64,000 bases of DNA from Marinobacter confluentis (GTDB lineage Bacteria > Pseudomonadota > Gammaproteobacteria > Pseudomonadales > Oleiphilaceae). The notes beneath the pieces are model-generated. The model was given only the letters and a program-made list of their open reading frames with translations. It ran no database searches and was not told the origin of the DNA. Both the position numbers and the translations under genes were made by a program. Positions 7,983 to 16,442 of this stretch are shown piece by piece; within the stretch, counting starts at the first letter, position 1, and the number at the start of each line of letters is the position of its first letter. The DNA lies in assembly GCF_004785685.1 (NCBI RefSeq), contig NZ_SRPF01000002.1, positions 1 through 64,000 of the forward strand, in the 5' to 3' direction.

Positions 7983-8597
7983 CTATTCACCAGACTGATA
8001 TTCGATGAAGAGGTCATCGAAGAACGCCTTCCCGGATTCGGCAAGCACCAGATTCCCTTTTACATTGAAGTAGGCGATGTCTCGATCCACCAGAGCCACC
8101 TTTACTGCCTCTGGGAGCGGTTGATCCATCTTGCATGCCTTGAGAATCTGGTTAAAGATCGGATCGTTACCGATGTTTTCGAGGATTTCCCGAGAGATGC
8201 CGGCATCAGGTAGCGTCAGGGCTTCGAACATGAACCCCTTCTCAAGCACGCCGCGACCCAGCACCAGTAGCACCCCCTGAACCTGGCGGATGGCGCCAGT
8301 ACTTTCATGATCCCTGGTGTCATCATCGTTCTGGGTCTCAGAGAGAGAGCGAACGTAGAAGAAGCCGGGGCGCTGCACCAGTTCCATTCCCATGTTGGCG
8401 TAAGCCTCGACGTAGTAGCGATCCCGCTCCTTAAAGAGTTCGCCGAACAGAGGGTTGGGCTCTACCTGCCCATTCACATACTGGGTCTGGTTGATGACCT
8501 GGCCCGCAGTCAGTTTTCGGAAAGCCTCCTGACTTAAGCGACGATTGACAACCGGGCGGCCAGGATGTATTTCTTGGATTAGGGGGGTGTCGTTCAT
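7983..8597 (-). CDS. jetB: Wadjet JetB-like / MksE-like subunit
   Basis: This 204-residue protein is the last gene of a four-gene SMC operon. Its size, position and mixed helical/winged-helix pattern fit the MukE/MksE (KITE) subunit that bridges kleisin and SMC heads in Wadjet complexes, which recognise and cut small circular plasmid DNA. Direct sequence motifs are weak in this family, so the call rests mainly on synteny with the kleisin-like and SMC-like genes. Its ATG overlaps the jetA stop by four bases (ATGA at 8594-8597). Confidence 0.75.
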   Translation of the reverse strand: MNDTPLIQEIHPGRPVVNRRLSQEAFRKLTAGQVINQTQYVNGQVEPNPLFGELFKERDRYYVEAYANMGMELVQRPGFFYVRSLSETQNDDDTRDHESTGAIRQVQGVLLVLGRGVLEKGFMFEALTLPDAGISREILENIGNDPIFNQILKACKMDQPLPEAVKVALVDRDIAYFNVKGNLVLAESGKAFFDDLFIEYQSGE

Positions 8598-10012
8598 GCG
8601 GTAATCTCCATGGCGGGGGCTTCCCGGGGAATAAGGGGGTGGTATGACAATGCCAACTCGCCGTGGGCAATTTCGAGGTGTTGGAAGCGGGCATGGAACT
8701 TGAAATCCGGGAGAGCCATTATCCAGTCCAGGGCTTCGAGAAGGTCGTTGAGGGTGTAGTCATCAAGGTGACTCCCTAAGTATTCGTGAAGAGAGGCATG
8801 AAGGTCTTGGCAATCATCCGGGATCGTCCACGTTTCGAGTAGCGCCTGGATCTCGTGTTGGCGTAACTGTTCTTGCAGCTCGGCCTCTGAGCGCCTCGCT
8901 CGCGCCGGGTCTACCGCAACAGAGCCGGCTTTATCGAGCTGGCTGCGTAGTTCCTCAATGCGTCGATCTGTGAACTCCTCAATATCGGCCCGGTGGTCGA
9001 TGTCGTGCCATTCCAGGCGTGCAAAGCGCATCCGCTTAATTCCCGCGAAGGTGCCAGGTGACTGGATGGCGACGTGACGAACGGGAATGTACAGATTGCG
9101 GAAGCTATCATCGTGGCGTTCCTCTGTGGCGAGCCGGATAGCATTGAAGGCTCGCTCAACGGCGTCGTATTGCTGGCGCTGCTGCCGGTCCTGGCGGACA
9201 TAGCGTTCAAGTGAAAGGCGCAGAGAGTCGATGTCCTTAACGTAGCTCTGGATGGCGTTGGCTGAGAGCTGCATCTCCTCATTAAGCGCTGGTTGGTCGC
9301 TTTCTCCCGCCAGCTTGGCAATGCGGCGTATGGCAGTGATCGCCGGGACGCCTTTCTTGAAACGTGTCTTGGGATCGAGGAATTCGAGGGCTGGCAGGAT
9401 ATATCGCTGGTAGATGCGGTTGATGTTCTCTAAGGCCCTGCGGGTTTCCGCCGCACCTTCGAGGCTGCCTACATCCTGTTGCTCCACTTGATCTGCCAAG
9501 TGATTCCCTTGAGCTTCGAGTGCCGCGATGCTTTCCTGCATCTTGCCGAGAGTGTCCTGTATCCGACGCCGGAGCAGGCGCAGTTCATCTGTGAAGTCGT
9601 CGTTCTCCCGGTCGATGGGCAGCTCCTGGAAGGCCGCCAGGCTCTGGTTGAGGCCGTCACGTAGATCCTCAAGCCCCGCCTGGCTCAACCCTCGCATGCG
9701 CCCGATATCAAAGTGGCGCAGCATGTCGACGACGAAGGGTGCCAACACCAGTGTGCCGCGAGCAGGATCTTTCCTGATGATCAGCCGCTCACGCAACAGG
9801 TTGTCTTCCGAGAGGGTGTAGCGGATGCGCTCACGTTCGCGGTCATTGCCCTGGTTTGCTTCCGTCTGGATAGCCTGGCGCACAATGGATCGGTAGAGCC
9901 TGGAGGGGATCTCTACATCCCCGTCGTGCTCTTCTATGTAGGCCACCAGCTGTGTAAAGAGTTGACGGTGCTCGATGATCTGCTTGAGCACGAATGGCGA
10001 CTTGATGTTCAC
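8594..10012 (-). CDS. jetA: Wadjet JetA-like / MksF-like kleisin
   Basis: This 472-residue, mostly helical protein has an N-terminal winged-helix-like segment (about 1-110), a long coiled-coil middle (about 120-290) and a C-terminal helical domain, the plan of MukF/MksF kleisins that link the two SMC heads. It sits between the SMC gene and the MukE-like gene, with ATGA overlaps at both ends (10009-10012 and 8594-8597), implying fixed stoichiometry by translational coupling. It contains no catalytic motif, as expected for a structural subunit. Confidence 0.78.
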   Translation of the reverse strand: MNIKSPFVLKQIIEHRQLFTQLVAYIEEHDGDVEIPSRLYRSIVRQAIQTEANQGNDRERERIRYTLSEDNLLRERLIIRKDPARGTLVLAPFVVDMLRHFDIGRMRGLSQAGLEDLRDGLNQSLAAFQELPIDRENDDFTDELRLLRRRIQDTLGKMQESIAALEAQGNHLADQVEQQDVGSLEGAAETRRALENINRIYQRYILPALEFLDPKTRFKKGVPAITAIRRIAKLAGESDQPALNEEMQLSANAIQSYVKDIDSLRLSLERYVRQDRQQRQQYDAVERAFNAIRLATEERHDDSFRNLYIPVRHVAIQSPGTFAGIKRMRFARLEWHDIDHRADIEEFTDRRIEELRSQLDKAGSVAVDPARARRSEAELQEQLRQHEIQALLETWTIPDDCQDLHASLHEYLGSHLDDYTLNDLLEALDWIMALPDFKFHARFQHLEIAHGELALSYHPLIPREAPAMEITA

Positions 10013-13002
10013 AGATCAGCCTCCTCCTTCGAAAGGGGCGCTCCTTCAATCTGGGTGTCTGCCGCCCGTCTGGTGAGCGTCCCTTTGCGGGAGAGTGACT
10101 CGCAGAGGCCATGGTGCACAACAGTGCGATTCTCTGCATAGGCCTGGGTGGCGTGGAACAGGCCGAGGTGGACGTAGTTGCCGAGCACCTGAGTAATCTT
10201 CGAGTCTCGGTTGGGATTGGCCACGAACAGGCAGTAGCCGTGCTGCTCGGCTATCTGGCGAGCGGTGCGCATGTTTTGGGTGGCCAGAGAGCCGAATTCG
10301 TCCATGACGAGTGGCATGGTCACCTGGGCGTCACCGTCCATCAGACGCGACATCAGCACCGAGAGCAGGTTGGTCGTGATCATCATGGTCGTGCCGTTAG
10401 ACTGGGCATTCGTCGTCCAGCCTTCCTCGCCGCGTTTGCGGTACTTGTAATGCACGCCGGCCAGGATCTTGTCGAGACTGAGCAGGATGCCTGTGCGCCG
10501 GGCGTCCGCGTTAAAGAAGTCGGCCTGGAAGGCCTTTAGCTGCTCGTAGACCTTGTTGTCCTGCAGTTCGTCGCTGAGGAGGTCGGCCTTCTCAAGGTCG
10601 GCAAGGAGCTGTTCGAAGCGTGGGTGAAGCTTGTAGTCCACCCGCACCTCTTCCAGATCAGAGATCGAGAACTGTCCCATTTCAGCGTTGATCCCGCTGA
10701 TGAAGGCGGCCACCAGTTGTTTGGCGCTGCGCAGGATCTCGACCTGGGAGTGTGTGGTCTTGTTGTGGCGATCGACCTGATGGCGGTAGTTCGCCTCTTG
10801 GGTGTCGAGGTTGTCGAACACCGCCTTGAGCTGCTCGTGGAACTCGGCCACCTGATCACTGGTGAAAGAGCTGAGATGGGCCTGGCTGTCGGCGTTGGGC
10901 AGGATGTTCATGGTGAGCAGCTTACGGAGCTGTTCGTGAACCTTGTTGCGCTGGGCACTCAGCTCATCGACACTCTTCTCAAGGGCCTCGATATTGGCCT
11001 CGCTGACCTCGCAAGGGGTCGGTTCGATCACCTTGTGGCGCCCTTCGAGGACGTTGTTGGCATCCCTGCCGATGCGGTCGAGGCGCTGCCGGATCAAGCG
11101 TACCTGCTGTGCCTGGCCTTGAAGGGTTTTATGGCCCTGCCGGGCTTTATTGCGGTTCTCATCGGCTTCCCGCCACTGTTCATCAGCCTTGTCGTGCTGG
11201 CGCTTTTGCTCTTCCAGTTTTTCTTCATTCTCGCGCAGCTCGCCATCCAGGCTCTCTTCCGTCTGGAGATTGGCATCGAGGGCGTTGAGCGCGTTCTTGT
11301 CCTTCTGAGCCTTGTCGATTTCCTTCTCTGCCTGCTGGCGGCGCCGAGCTATTTCATCGGCGCCCATAGTCGCCTCTTCAAGAAGCCTGTCGCGATATTT
11401 TTTGTCTTGGGCATTTCTCGCTTTCAGTTCGTCCAGTTGGACCTGCATATGCTGGCGGGTCTTCTCGGCGTCATATTCCTGGTGTGAAATATCACGTAGT
11501 GCGATAGGCTCCTGGTGGTGGCCCAACACCAAGTGGCCATCTTCCGACCGGAACTGCTGGCTGAACTGAGCGAATGCTTGTTTCTGCTCGCGGGTGAGCA
11601 CTCCATGGGTGGTGCCCAGTGAGCGGTTCAGGGAGTTCAGGATACTGGCATCACTTACGGTGAGGTCGTCCAGCAGGGTTGGGGTGCGATTGGTGAGCTG
11701 TTCATCCAGCCATTTGGCTTGGCGTTCATTGCTGGCCAGCCGATCACAGATTTCGGCGTGTTGCTGTTGGGCCACAGCCTTATCGTTGTAGCCCTTGACG
11801 TCTTTCGCCTGTTCGGCGATGTGCTCATCGAGGCTTTCTATAATTTCCTGGCGAGGCATGCCCGGGAACTCGTTCAGGGTAGCGTGCGCAGCATTAATTT
11901 CCTTGCGTAGGCGCTCTACCTGCTTGCCGGTGGCCTTCACCTCGGCAGCGGTATTGGTAACCGAATTATTGGTGTCTCGCTTGATGCCACCAAGGGTCTC
12001 TGCGCGGTTTTCGGCCTCGTTGAGAGCCCGAGAGGCTTCCTCCAGCGCCTCCTGCAGGCGTCCCTCCTCGACCTCAACGCTCTCATTAAGATCCGCATAG
12101 GCCTTGGCCGCCTGGCCGCGCAGTTGTGTCTCATCCTGGAACGTCTCGTCAAACTTCTCCCAGCTGTCGGAGGCGTTGCGGATGCGAGTGATGCGGTCGC
12201 CTTCCTCACGAAGCTGGTGTGCCTCTTCTACGATAGCATTGAGGTCGAGCTGCAATTCTTCTTCTTTCCGGCTCTTCTGGCCCTCGATGATGGTAGCCAG
12301 GGTATCCGGCAAGGTGCGCTCGTCCGACGCGGAGATATCGAATGCGAGGTGCACGAGCTTGCGCCATGCATCCATCTCCCGCTTGCCGGCGCCATTGCGC
12401 AGGGGGAGCAGGCTGTAACGTCCGGCCTTCTTGTCATAGGGCTGATTGGTGAACAGGCGCTCTAGAATGGTCTTCGGGTCACTCAGCGGCTCACCGTCCA
12501 TCTCACGCAGTACCGTCTTCACCCCCTGCAGGGTCATGCTCTCGACCGGAGCGCCGATTCCGCCGTCCCCGCCAGCATCGACATCCCAGAATAGCGCTTC
12601 GAGCCTCGCATAAGGACAAGGCACCACCAGGCGGGCGTACTCCATCTTGTCGGTGGCACCGCCACGATGCAGGACAATACAGAAGTCACCGTGGGGGTTC
12701 TCGGCTTCAAGTATGATGAAGGCGCGGTCTTCCGGGAAGTAGTAGCGAAAGCTCGACATCCCGTCATAGAGATTGCCGTTGGTACCCCGAAAGTTGAACT
12801 TGCTGCCGCAGTTTCGGAAGTTAACCTCCGGCAGGAGGAACAGCTTCAGGGCGTTGAGCATGGAGGTCTTGCCCAGGTTGTTCTCGCCGAAAAGCGCGGT
12901 GTGCTGATCGATACGGATCTGGGTGTAGGCATAGGCCGCACTGTTGACGAAGACCAGTTGCTTGAAGCGGAAGGTATCAAAGGTATCAAAGCCCAGATTC
13001 AT
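10009..13002 (-). CDS. jetC: Wadjet JetC-like / MksB-like SMC ATPase
   Basis: This 997-residue SMC-type ATPase is the loop-extruding motor of Wadjet, which compacts small circular DNA until the JetD nuclease cuts it. The N-terminal head has Walker A in ALFGENNLGKTSML (about 37-48). Long heptad-rich coiled coils follow from about 240 to 860. The C-terminal head has an ABC signature-like AQSNGTTMM (about 867-875) and Walker B PLVMDEFGS (about 896-904), ending with the FVANPNRDSKI switch region. It resembles MukB/MksB more than canonical SMC. A 9-bp tandem repeat near the start codes for DTFDTF. ATGA overlaps join it to jetD upstream and jetA downstream. Confidence 0.88.
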   Translation of the reverse strand: MNLGFDTFDTFRFKQLVFVNSAAYAYTQIRIDQHTALFGENNLGKTSMLNALKLFLLPEVNFRNCGSKFNFRGTNGNLYDGMSSFRYYFPEDRAFIILEAENPHGDFCIVLHRGGATDKMEYARLVVPCPYARLEALFWDVDAGGDGGIGAPVESMTLQGVKTVLREMDGEPLSDPKTILERLFTNQPYDKKAGRYSLLPLRNGAGKREMDAWRKLVHLAFDISASDERTLPDTLATIIEGQKSRKEEELQLDLNAIVEEAHQLREEGDRITRIRNASDSWEKFDETFQDETQLRGQAAKAYADLNESVEVEEGRLQEALEEASRALNEAENRAETLGGIKRDTNNSVTNTAAEVKATGKQVERLRKEINAAHATLNEFPGMPRQEIIESLDEHIAEQAKDVKGYNDKAVAQQQHAEICDRLASNERQAKWLDEQLTNRTPTLLDDLTVSDASILNSLNRSLGTTHGVLTREQKQAFAQFSQQFRSEDGHLVLGHHQEPIALRDISHQEYDAEKTRQHMQVQLDELKARNAQDKKYRDRLLEEATMGADEIARRRQQAEKEIDKAQKDKNALNALDANLQTEESLDGELRENEEKLEEQKRQHDKADEQWREADENRNKARQGHKTLQGQAQQVRLIRQRLDRIGRDANNVLEGRHKVIEPTPCEVSEANIEALEKSVDELSAQRNKVHEQLRKLLTMNILPNADSQAHLSSFTSDQVAEFHEQLKAVFDNLDTQEANYRHQVDRHNKTTHSQVEILRSAKQLVAAFISGINAEMGQFSISDLEEVRVDYKLHPRFEQLLADLEKADLLSDELQDNKVYEQLKAFQADFFNADARRTGILLSLDKILAGVHYKYRKRGEEGWTTNAQSNGTTMMITTNLLSVLMSRLMDGDAQVTMPLVMDEFGSLATQNMRTARQIAEQHGYCLFVANPNRDSKITQVLGNYVHLGLFHATQAYAENRTVVHHGLCESLSRKGTLTRRAADTQIEGAPLSKEEADL

Positions 13003-13850
13003 CGGGTGGCCTCCGTAGTTGGCAGGGGTAGAAGGTAGGTTTCCTGTTCGAGGTGCTTACCCGTAGTGCGGATCAGGCCAGCTACATGAGCGCAGGGCGG
13101 TGAACGGCGTATGTGAGTGGCTAACTGCTGGCGCTGTTTCATGGTGAGTTCTCGCGTGGAAGCACTCAGGCGCTCCCGAAGATCCGCTGGTGCCAGAAAA
13201 TAGAGCGGAGGGAGGTCTCCGCGCTGGTGAAGCGTGTCACACATGCGGATGCCACCAGGGTCCGGATCGAACAGGCAGCCGATTTCCTGGTACTGCTGGA
13301 AAAAAGGGGTAAGCAGAATGTTCGTGATGCTGTTACCACTGCCGTAGAGGATATCAGCGTCCTGCCAGGCCGGACTTAGCCCACAGGCTGGAAGAAGTGA
13401 CAACGTGCCGTCAAGGCTCAGGAAGTTCTCAAGGTTCTCTACGATGACCAGCCGGGCGGCAGGGCTGCTCCCCAACGGCGCGCTGATCTCGCCTTGATCG
13501 TTCACCATGACAACCTGAGGGTGTGGCTGGCGGGCACTACGGACAGTGACCATGGCGCCGCTGACGCGAGCGCCGTGGCTGTTGCCCAGGCTGGACTGGT
13601 CAATCCGGGGAACTTCGTGGCGTTCCTCCGCCATACGTTGCCACTGTACCAGGAGGTCTTGATTCACCCCCAGGTATCTGACCAGGTCGCGACGGACATG
13701 CAACCGAGTGGCGTTGGCAAGCAGTTGGTCGATGTCCAGCGCGAACTGGTCTGCGGCCTGATGCAATCTAGGCTCAGGCAGGGCTTCTTCTCGAGATAGT
13801 TTATCGAGGTAGCCCAATAACTGGCTCCGCGAAATGCGACGTGCCACCAT
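12999..13850 (-). CDS. jetD: Wadjet JetD-like / MksG-like Toprim nuclease
   Basis: This 283-residue protein has Toprim landmarks in its second half: the acidic VIVENLENFL (about 135-144), a glycine turn LYGSGNS, and CLFDPDPGGI (about 196-205), matching the E...DxD arrangement of topoisomerase-VI-like JetD nucleases. In Wadjet this subunit makes the DNA break after loop extrusion. The first 100 residues are helical and basic, likely the arm that contacts the complex. It is the first gene of the operon and overlaps jetC by ATGA (12999-13002). An AGGGG ribosome site precedes the ATG. A nuclease-first order (D-C-A-B) differs from the A-B-C-D order of the best-studied type I systems. Confidence 0.8.
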   Translation of the reverse strand: MVARRISRSQLLGYLDKLSREEALPEPRLHQAADQFALDIDQLLANATRLHVRRDLVRYLGVNQDLLVQWQRMAEERHEVPRIDQSSLGNSHGARVSGAMVTVRSARQPHPQVVMVNDQGEISAPLGSSPAARLVIVENLENFLSLDGTLSLLPACGLSPAWQDADILYGSGNSITNILLTPFFQQYQEIGCLFDPDPGGIRMCDTLHQRGDLPPLYFLAPADLRERLSASTRELTMKQRQQLATHIRRSPPCAHVAGLIRTTGKHLEQETYLLPLPTTEATR

Positions 13851-13924
13851 TTTTACCCCTGCGAAGTTTGCTGATATGCCAGACCTTAATTTATGGGAAT
13901 ATTCTAATCAGGCACCTTAGCCAC

Positions 13925-14299
13925 ATGAAAGCTACCAACTCTATTATGTTGTTACCGACTTTATTACCATGCCACTGCAAACGCGAAGCCCTTGAAGCGA
14001 AACTGACCATGCGCCTTAAAAAGGCTGAGGCGGACAATAGGTTCGTCATCACCAACCAGGGCTAATCAACCGCATTGAACATTTACTTCGGAATGGAGCA
14101 AGATAACGAGCACAACCTGCTTGTGGGATGAGATTCCGAGCAGAAAACACCGCTCCCTGCGCCGGCTCCGAATGAAAGCTATCACCTACTTGCTCACATT
14201 CCAATCAAGATTCGCCAGCGTACCTATCAGATCTCAATAGGATGGAACAATCCGGATGGCACCCAAGAACGGGAGATACAGAGTGTAGCCCGGCATTAG
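13925..14299 (+). pseudogene. Decayed small gene(s) upstream of the type III RM system
   Basis: One reading frame carries protein-like text broken by stops: a 46-codon piece (13925-14065), MEQDNEHNLLVG starting at ATG 14093 and cut by TGA at 14129, then DSEQKTPLPAPAPNESYHLL and IRQRTYQISIGWNNPDG up to TAG at 14297-14299. The composition looks coding, but no intact start-to-stop gene exists. It is best read as one or two disrupted small genes of unknown family. Confidence 0.35.
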
Positions 14300-14315
14300 C
14301 GCCAGGAGTGGTAAT

Positions 14316-14617
14316 GTGCAGATCTCAACCAACCTTTCCAGCTACATTGAAGCCAGGCGGGGACTACCGGTGCCTGGGAGAGTAATGCTGCCGATGATGG
14401 AGAATGACCAATTGCTCTGAGTAGCCATGAAACATTAAAGTACAGCGGCGTGTGGGTCTGGCTGGAGGGCTTTATCGAACAAGTCACAAAAGCTGACCAG
14501 AAGGGTGAAGACGCCGTTGCAGAACAAGAAGATACTCTTCGAGCGCTCAGCGCAGCCGAGATTGAACAACAAATGCCCGTCTTCAGGGCGTGCTTTGACT
14601 GGATCAGGAGCATTTAA
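14316..14617 (+). pseudogene. Frameshifted small gene directly upstream of mod
   Basis: A GTG start at 14316 with AGGAG 7 bases upstream opens a frame reading QISTNLSSYIEARRGLPVPG and MLPMMENDQLL, ending at TGA 14418-14420. The text continues smoothly in another frame as SSHETLKYSGVWVWLEGF and ends DWIRSI at TAA 14615-14617, which overlaps the mod ATG by one base (TAATG). Together they would make about 100 residues. The ribosome site and the coupled stop say this was a real operon gene; a single frameshift near 14405-14420 breaks it. No slippery heptamer is visible, so decay or a sequence error is more likely than programmed frameshifting. Family not recognised. Confidence 0.5.
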
Positions 14618-16440
14618 TGCCAACGCTTGAGTTCAAGGGCAAGCAATTTGTTTACTCCCATCACCTTGGGGTGCCATTTCGCGAGTTGAAGGTAATCTCG
14701 GACAAATCCTTTCCTGCTAAGGGTCAAGAACCCTCGTTGGACGACAACCTGATCATCCACGGCGACAACCTTGAAGCTCTCAAGGCCCTGCTGCCCACTC
14801 ACGCCGGAAAGGTCGACTGCATCTTCATTGACCCGCCCTATAACACCGGTAATGAGGGTTGGTGCTACAACGACAACGTGCGCTCTCCTCTAATGAGGGA
14901 GTGGTTGAAGAAGTCCGCCAATCCGGTGGATAAGGAAGACCTGGAACGGCATGACAAATGGTTGTGCATGATGTGGCCCCGGCTCAATTTGCTGAGAGAA
15001 TTGCTTTCTGAAAAAGGGGCCATTGTTATTACTCTCGATGACAATGAAATTCACCGGCTGCGCGGGGTGATGGACGAAGTCTTTGGCGAGGACAATTTCG
15101 TTGCGACAAGCTTGTGGCAGAAAAATTACTCCCCAAAGAACACGGCTGAATTTTTCTCCAGTGATCACGACTATGTACTGATCTACGCAAAAAACAAAAG
15201 CACACTTGAGATGGGATCTCTCGATCGGACAGAAGCGCAAGAGGGCCGATACAAGAATCTCGACAATGATCCTCGCGGGCCGTGGAAGACCAGCGATTTG
15301 TCCGCACGGAACCCATACAGTGAAGGCACATATCCGCTTGAAACACCCAGCGGCAGAAAGATAGACGGTCCTCCGCGAGGAAATTACTGGCGGGTCTCAA
15401 AAGCGAAATTTGACGAGCTAGACAGTGACGGCCGAATCTGGTGGGGCAAAGATGGTAGTAGTATCCCCCAAATAAAGCGCTTTCTGAGTGACATCCGCGC
15501 CGGACGGGTTCCACAAACATTGTGGTTCTATTCAGACGTTGGACATACTGATGAAGCAAAGAAAGAAATTAAGCAGATTTTGGATTTCGAAACAACAGCT
15601 GATGTCTTCGTTACTCCGAAACCGACTCGCTTAGTTGAGCGCGTTTTACAGCTTTTCACTGCCAATGACTCAGTAGTCCTCGACTCTTTCGCAGGCAGCG
15701 CAACCACAGCTCACGCCGTCCTGGAAGCCAACAAGAAGGACGACGGAAACCGCCGCTTCATTCTTGTCGAGTGCGAAGATTATGCCGACACCCTCACTGC
15801 TGAGCGCATGCGCAGGGTAATCAATGGCTACCCTTACACCGGTACCCAACGTGACGAACTACACCGAGAAAACATCACCTGGAGTACATTTGAGAAAAAG
15901 CACTCCAAGGTGCTGGAACATGTTGCGTCTATAGAGAATCTGCAAGGCCACGAATACGACAAGATCAGTAAACAGATAAAAGATGGTGTTCTCACTGTCA
16001 CCGGTGAGCGCAAGGTGAAAGGAACCGCGCCAGGACTAGGGGGAAGCTTCACCTATTGCACACTCGGCGAACCTATAGACATTGAAAGCCTGCTTACCGG
16101 AACGGGGTTGCCCACCTTCGAGGCCCTGGCCCGTTATGTTTTCTACACTGCCACAGGCCAATCACTGGCCAAAGTCGGCGAACCGGCACCCGATGGCTTT
16201 ATTGGTGAGACAGATCTATTCCGGGTACACCTGTTCTACCAGCCAGACCGTGAATGGTTGCGCTCCAATGAAGCTGCACTGAATGCCGAAAGAGTGTCAG
16301 CGATAGAACAGAGTAGCAAAAGCGGCAAACGCGCAATTGTATTCGCCGTTGCCAAGTTCATGAGCCAGAAAGAACTGACTGCCCGCCGCATCGAGTTCTG
16401 CCAACTGCCCTATGCTGTCCACAGAATTCTGGGGGATTAA
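14617..16440 (+). CDS. mod: Type III restriction-modification methyltransferase (Mod)
   Basis: This 607-residue beta-class adenine-N6 methyltransferase has catalytic motif IV DPPYNTG (about 72-78), which comes before the SAM-binding motif FAGSATT (about 357-363), the beta order. The intervening 280 residues hold the target-recognition domain. Together with Res it recognises an asymmetric site and methylates one strand. The ATG follows AGGAG and overlaps the stop of a frameshifted small gene by one base. The res gene begins two bases after its stop. No simple-sequence repeat tract of the kind that makes some mod genes phase-variable was seen. Confidence 0.92.
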   Translation: MPTLEFKGKQFVYSHHLGVPFRELKVISDKSFPAKGQEPSLDDNLIIHGDNLEALKALLPTHAGKVDCIFIDPPYNTGNEGWCYNDNVRSPLMREWLKKSANPVDKEDLERHDKWLCMMWPRLNLLRELLSEKGAIVITLDDNEIHRLRGVMDEVFGEDNFVATSLWQKNYSPKNTAEFFSSDHDYVLIYAKNKSTLEMGSLDRTEAQEGRYKNLDNDPRGPWKTSDLSARNPYSEGTYPLETPSGRKIDGPPRGNYWRVSKAKFDELDSDGRIWWGKDGSSIPQIKRFLSDIRAGRVPQTLWFYSDVGHTDEAKKEIKQILDFETTADVFVTPKPTRLVERVLQLFTANDSVVLDSFAGSATTAHAVLEANKKDDGNRRFILVECEDYADTLTAERMRRVINGYPYTGTQRDELHRENITWSTFEKKHSKVLEHVASIENLQGHEYDKISKQIKDGVLTVTGERKVKGTAPGLGGSFTYCTLGEPIDIESLLTGTGLPTFEALARYVFYTATGQSLAKVGEPAPDGFIGETDLFRVHLFYQPDREWLRSNEAALNAERVSAIEQSSKSGKRAIVFAVAKFMSQKELTARRIEFCQLPYAVHRILGD

Positions 16441-16442
16441 GC

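Noticed and set aside
10624..11487. 287-codon hydrophobic plus-strand frame inside jetC
   Set aside because: It is the reverse reading of the SMC coiled coil, where charged heptads turn into leucine/valine-rich antisense text.
14405..14420. Programmed ribosomal frameshift site upstream of mod
   Set aside because: No X-XXY-YYZ slippery heptamer or downstream pseudoknot is visible; mutation or sequence error is simpler.
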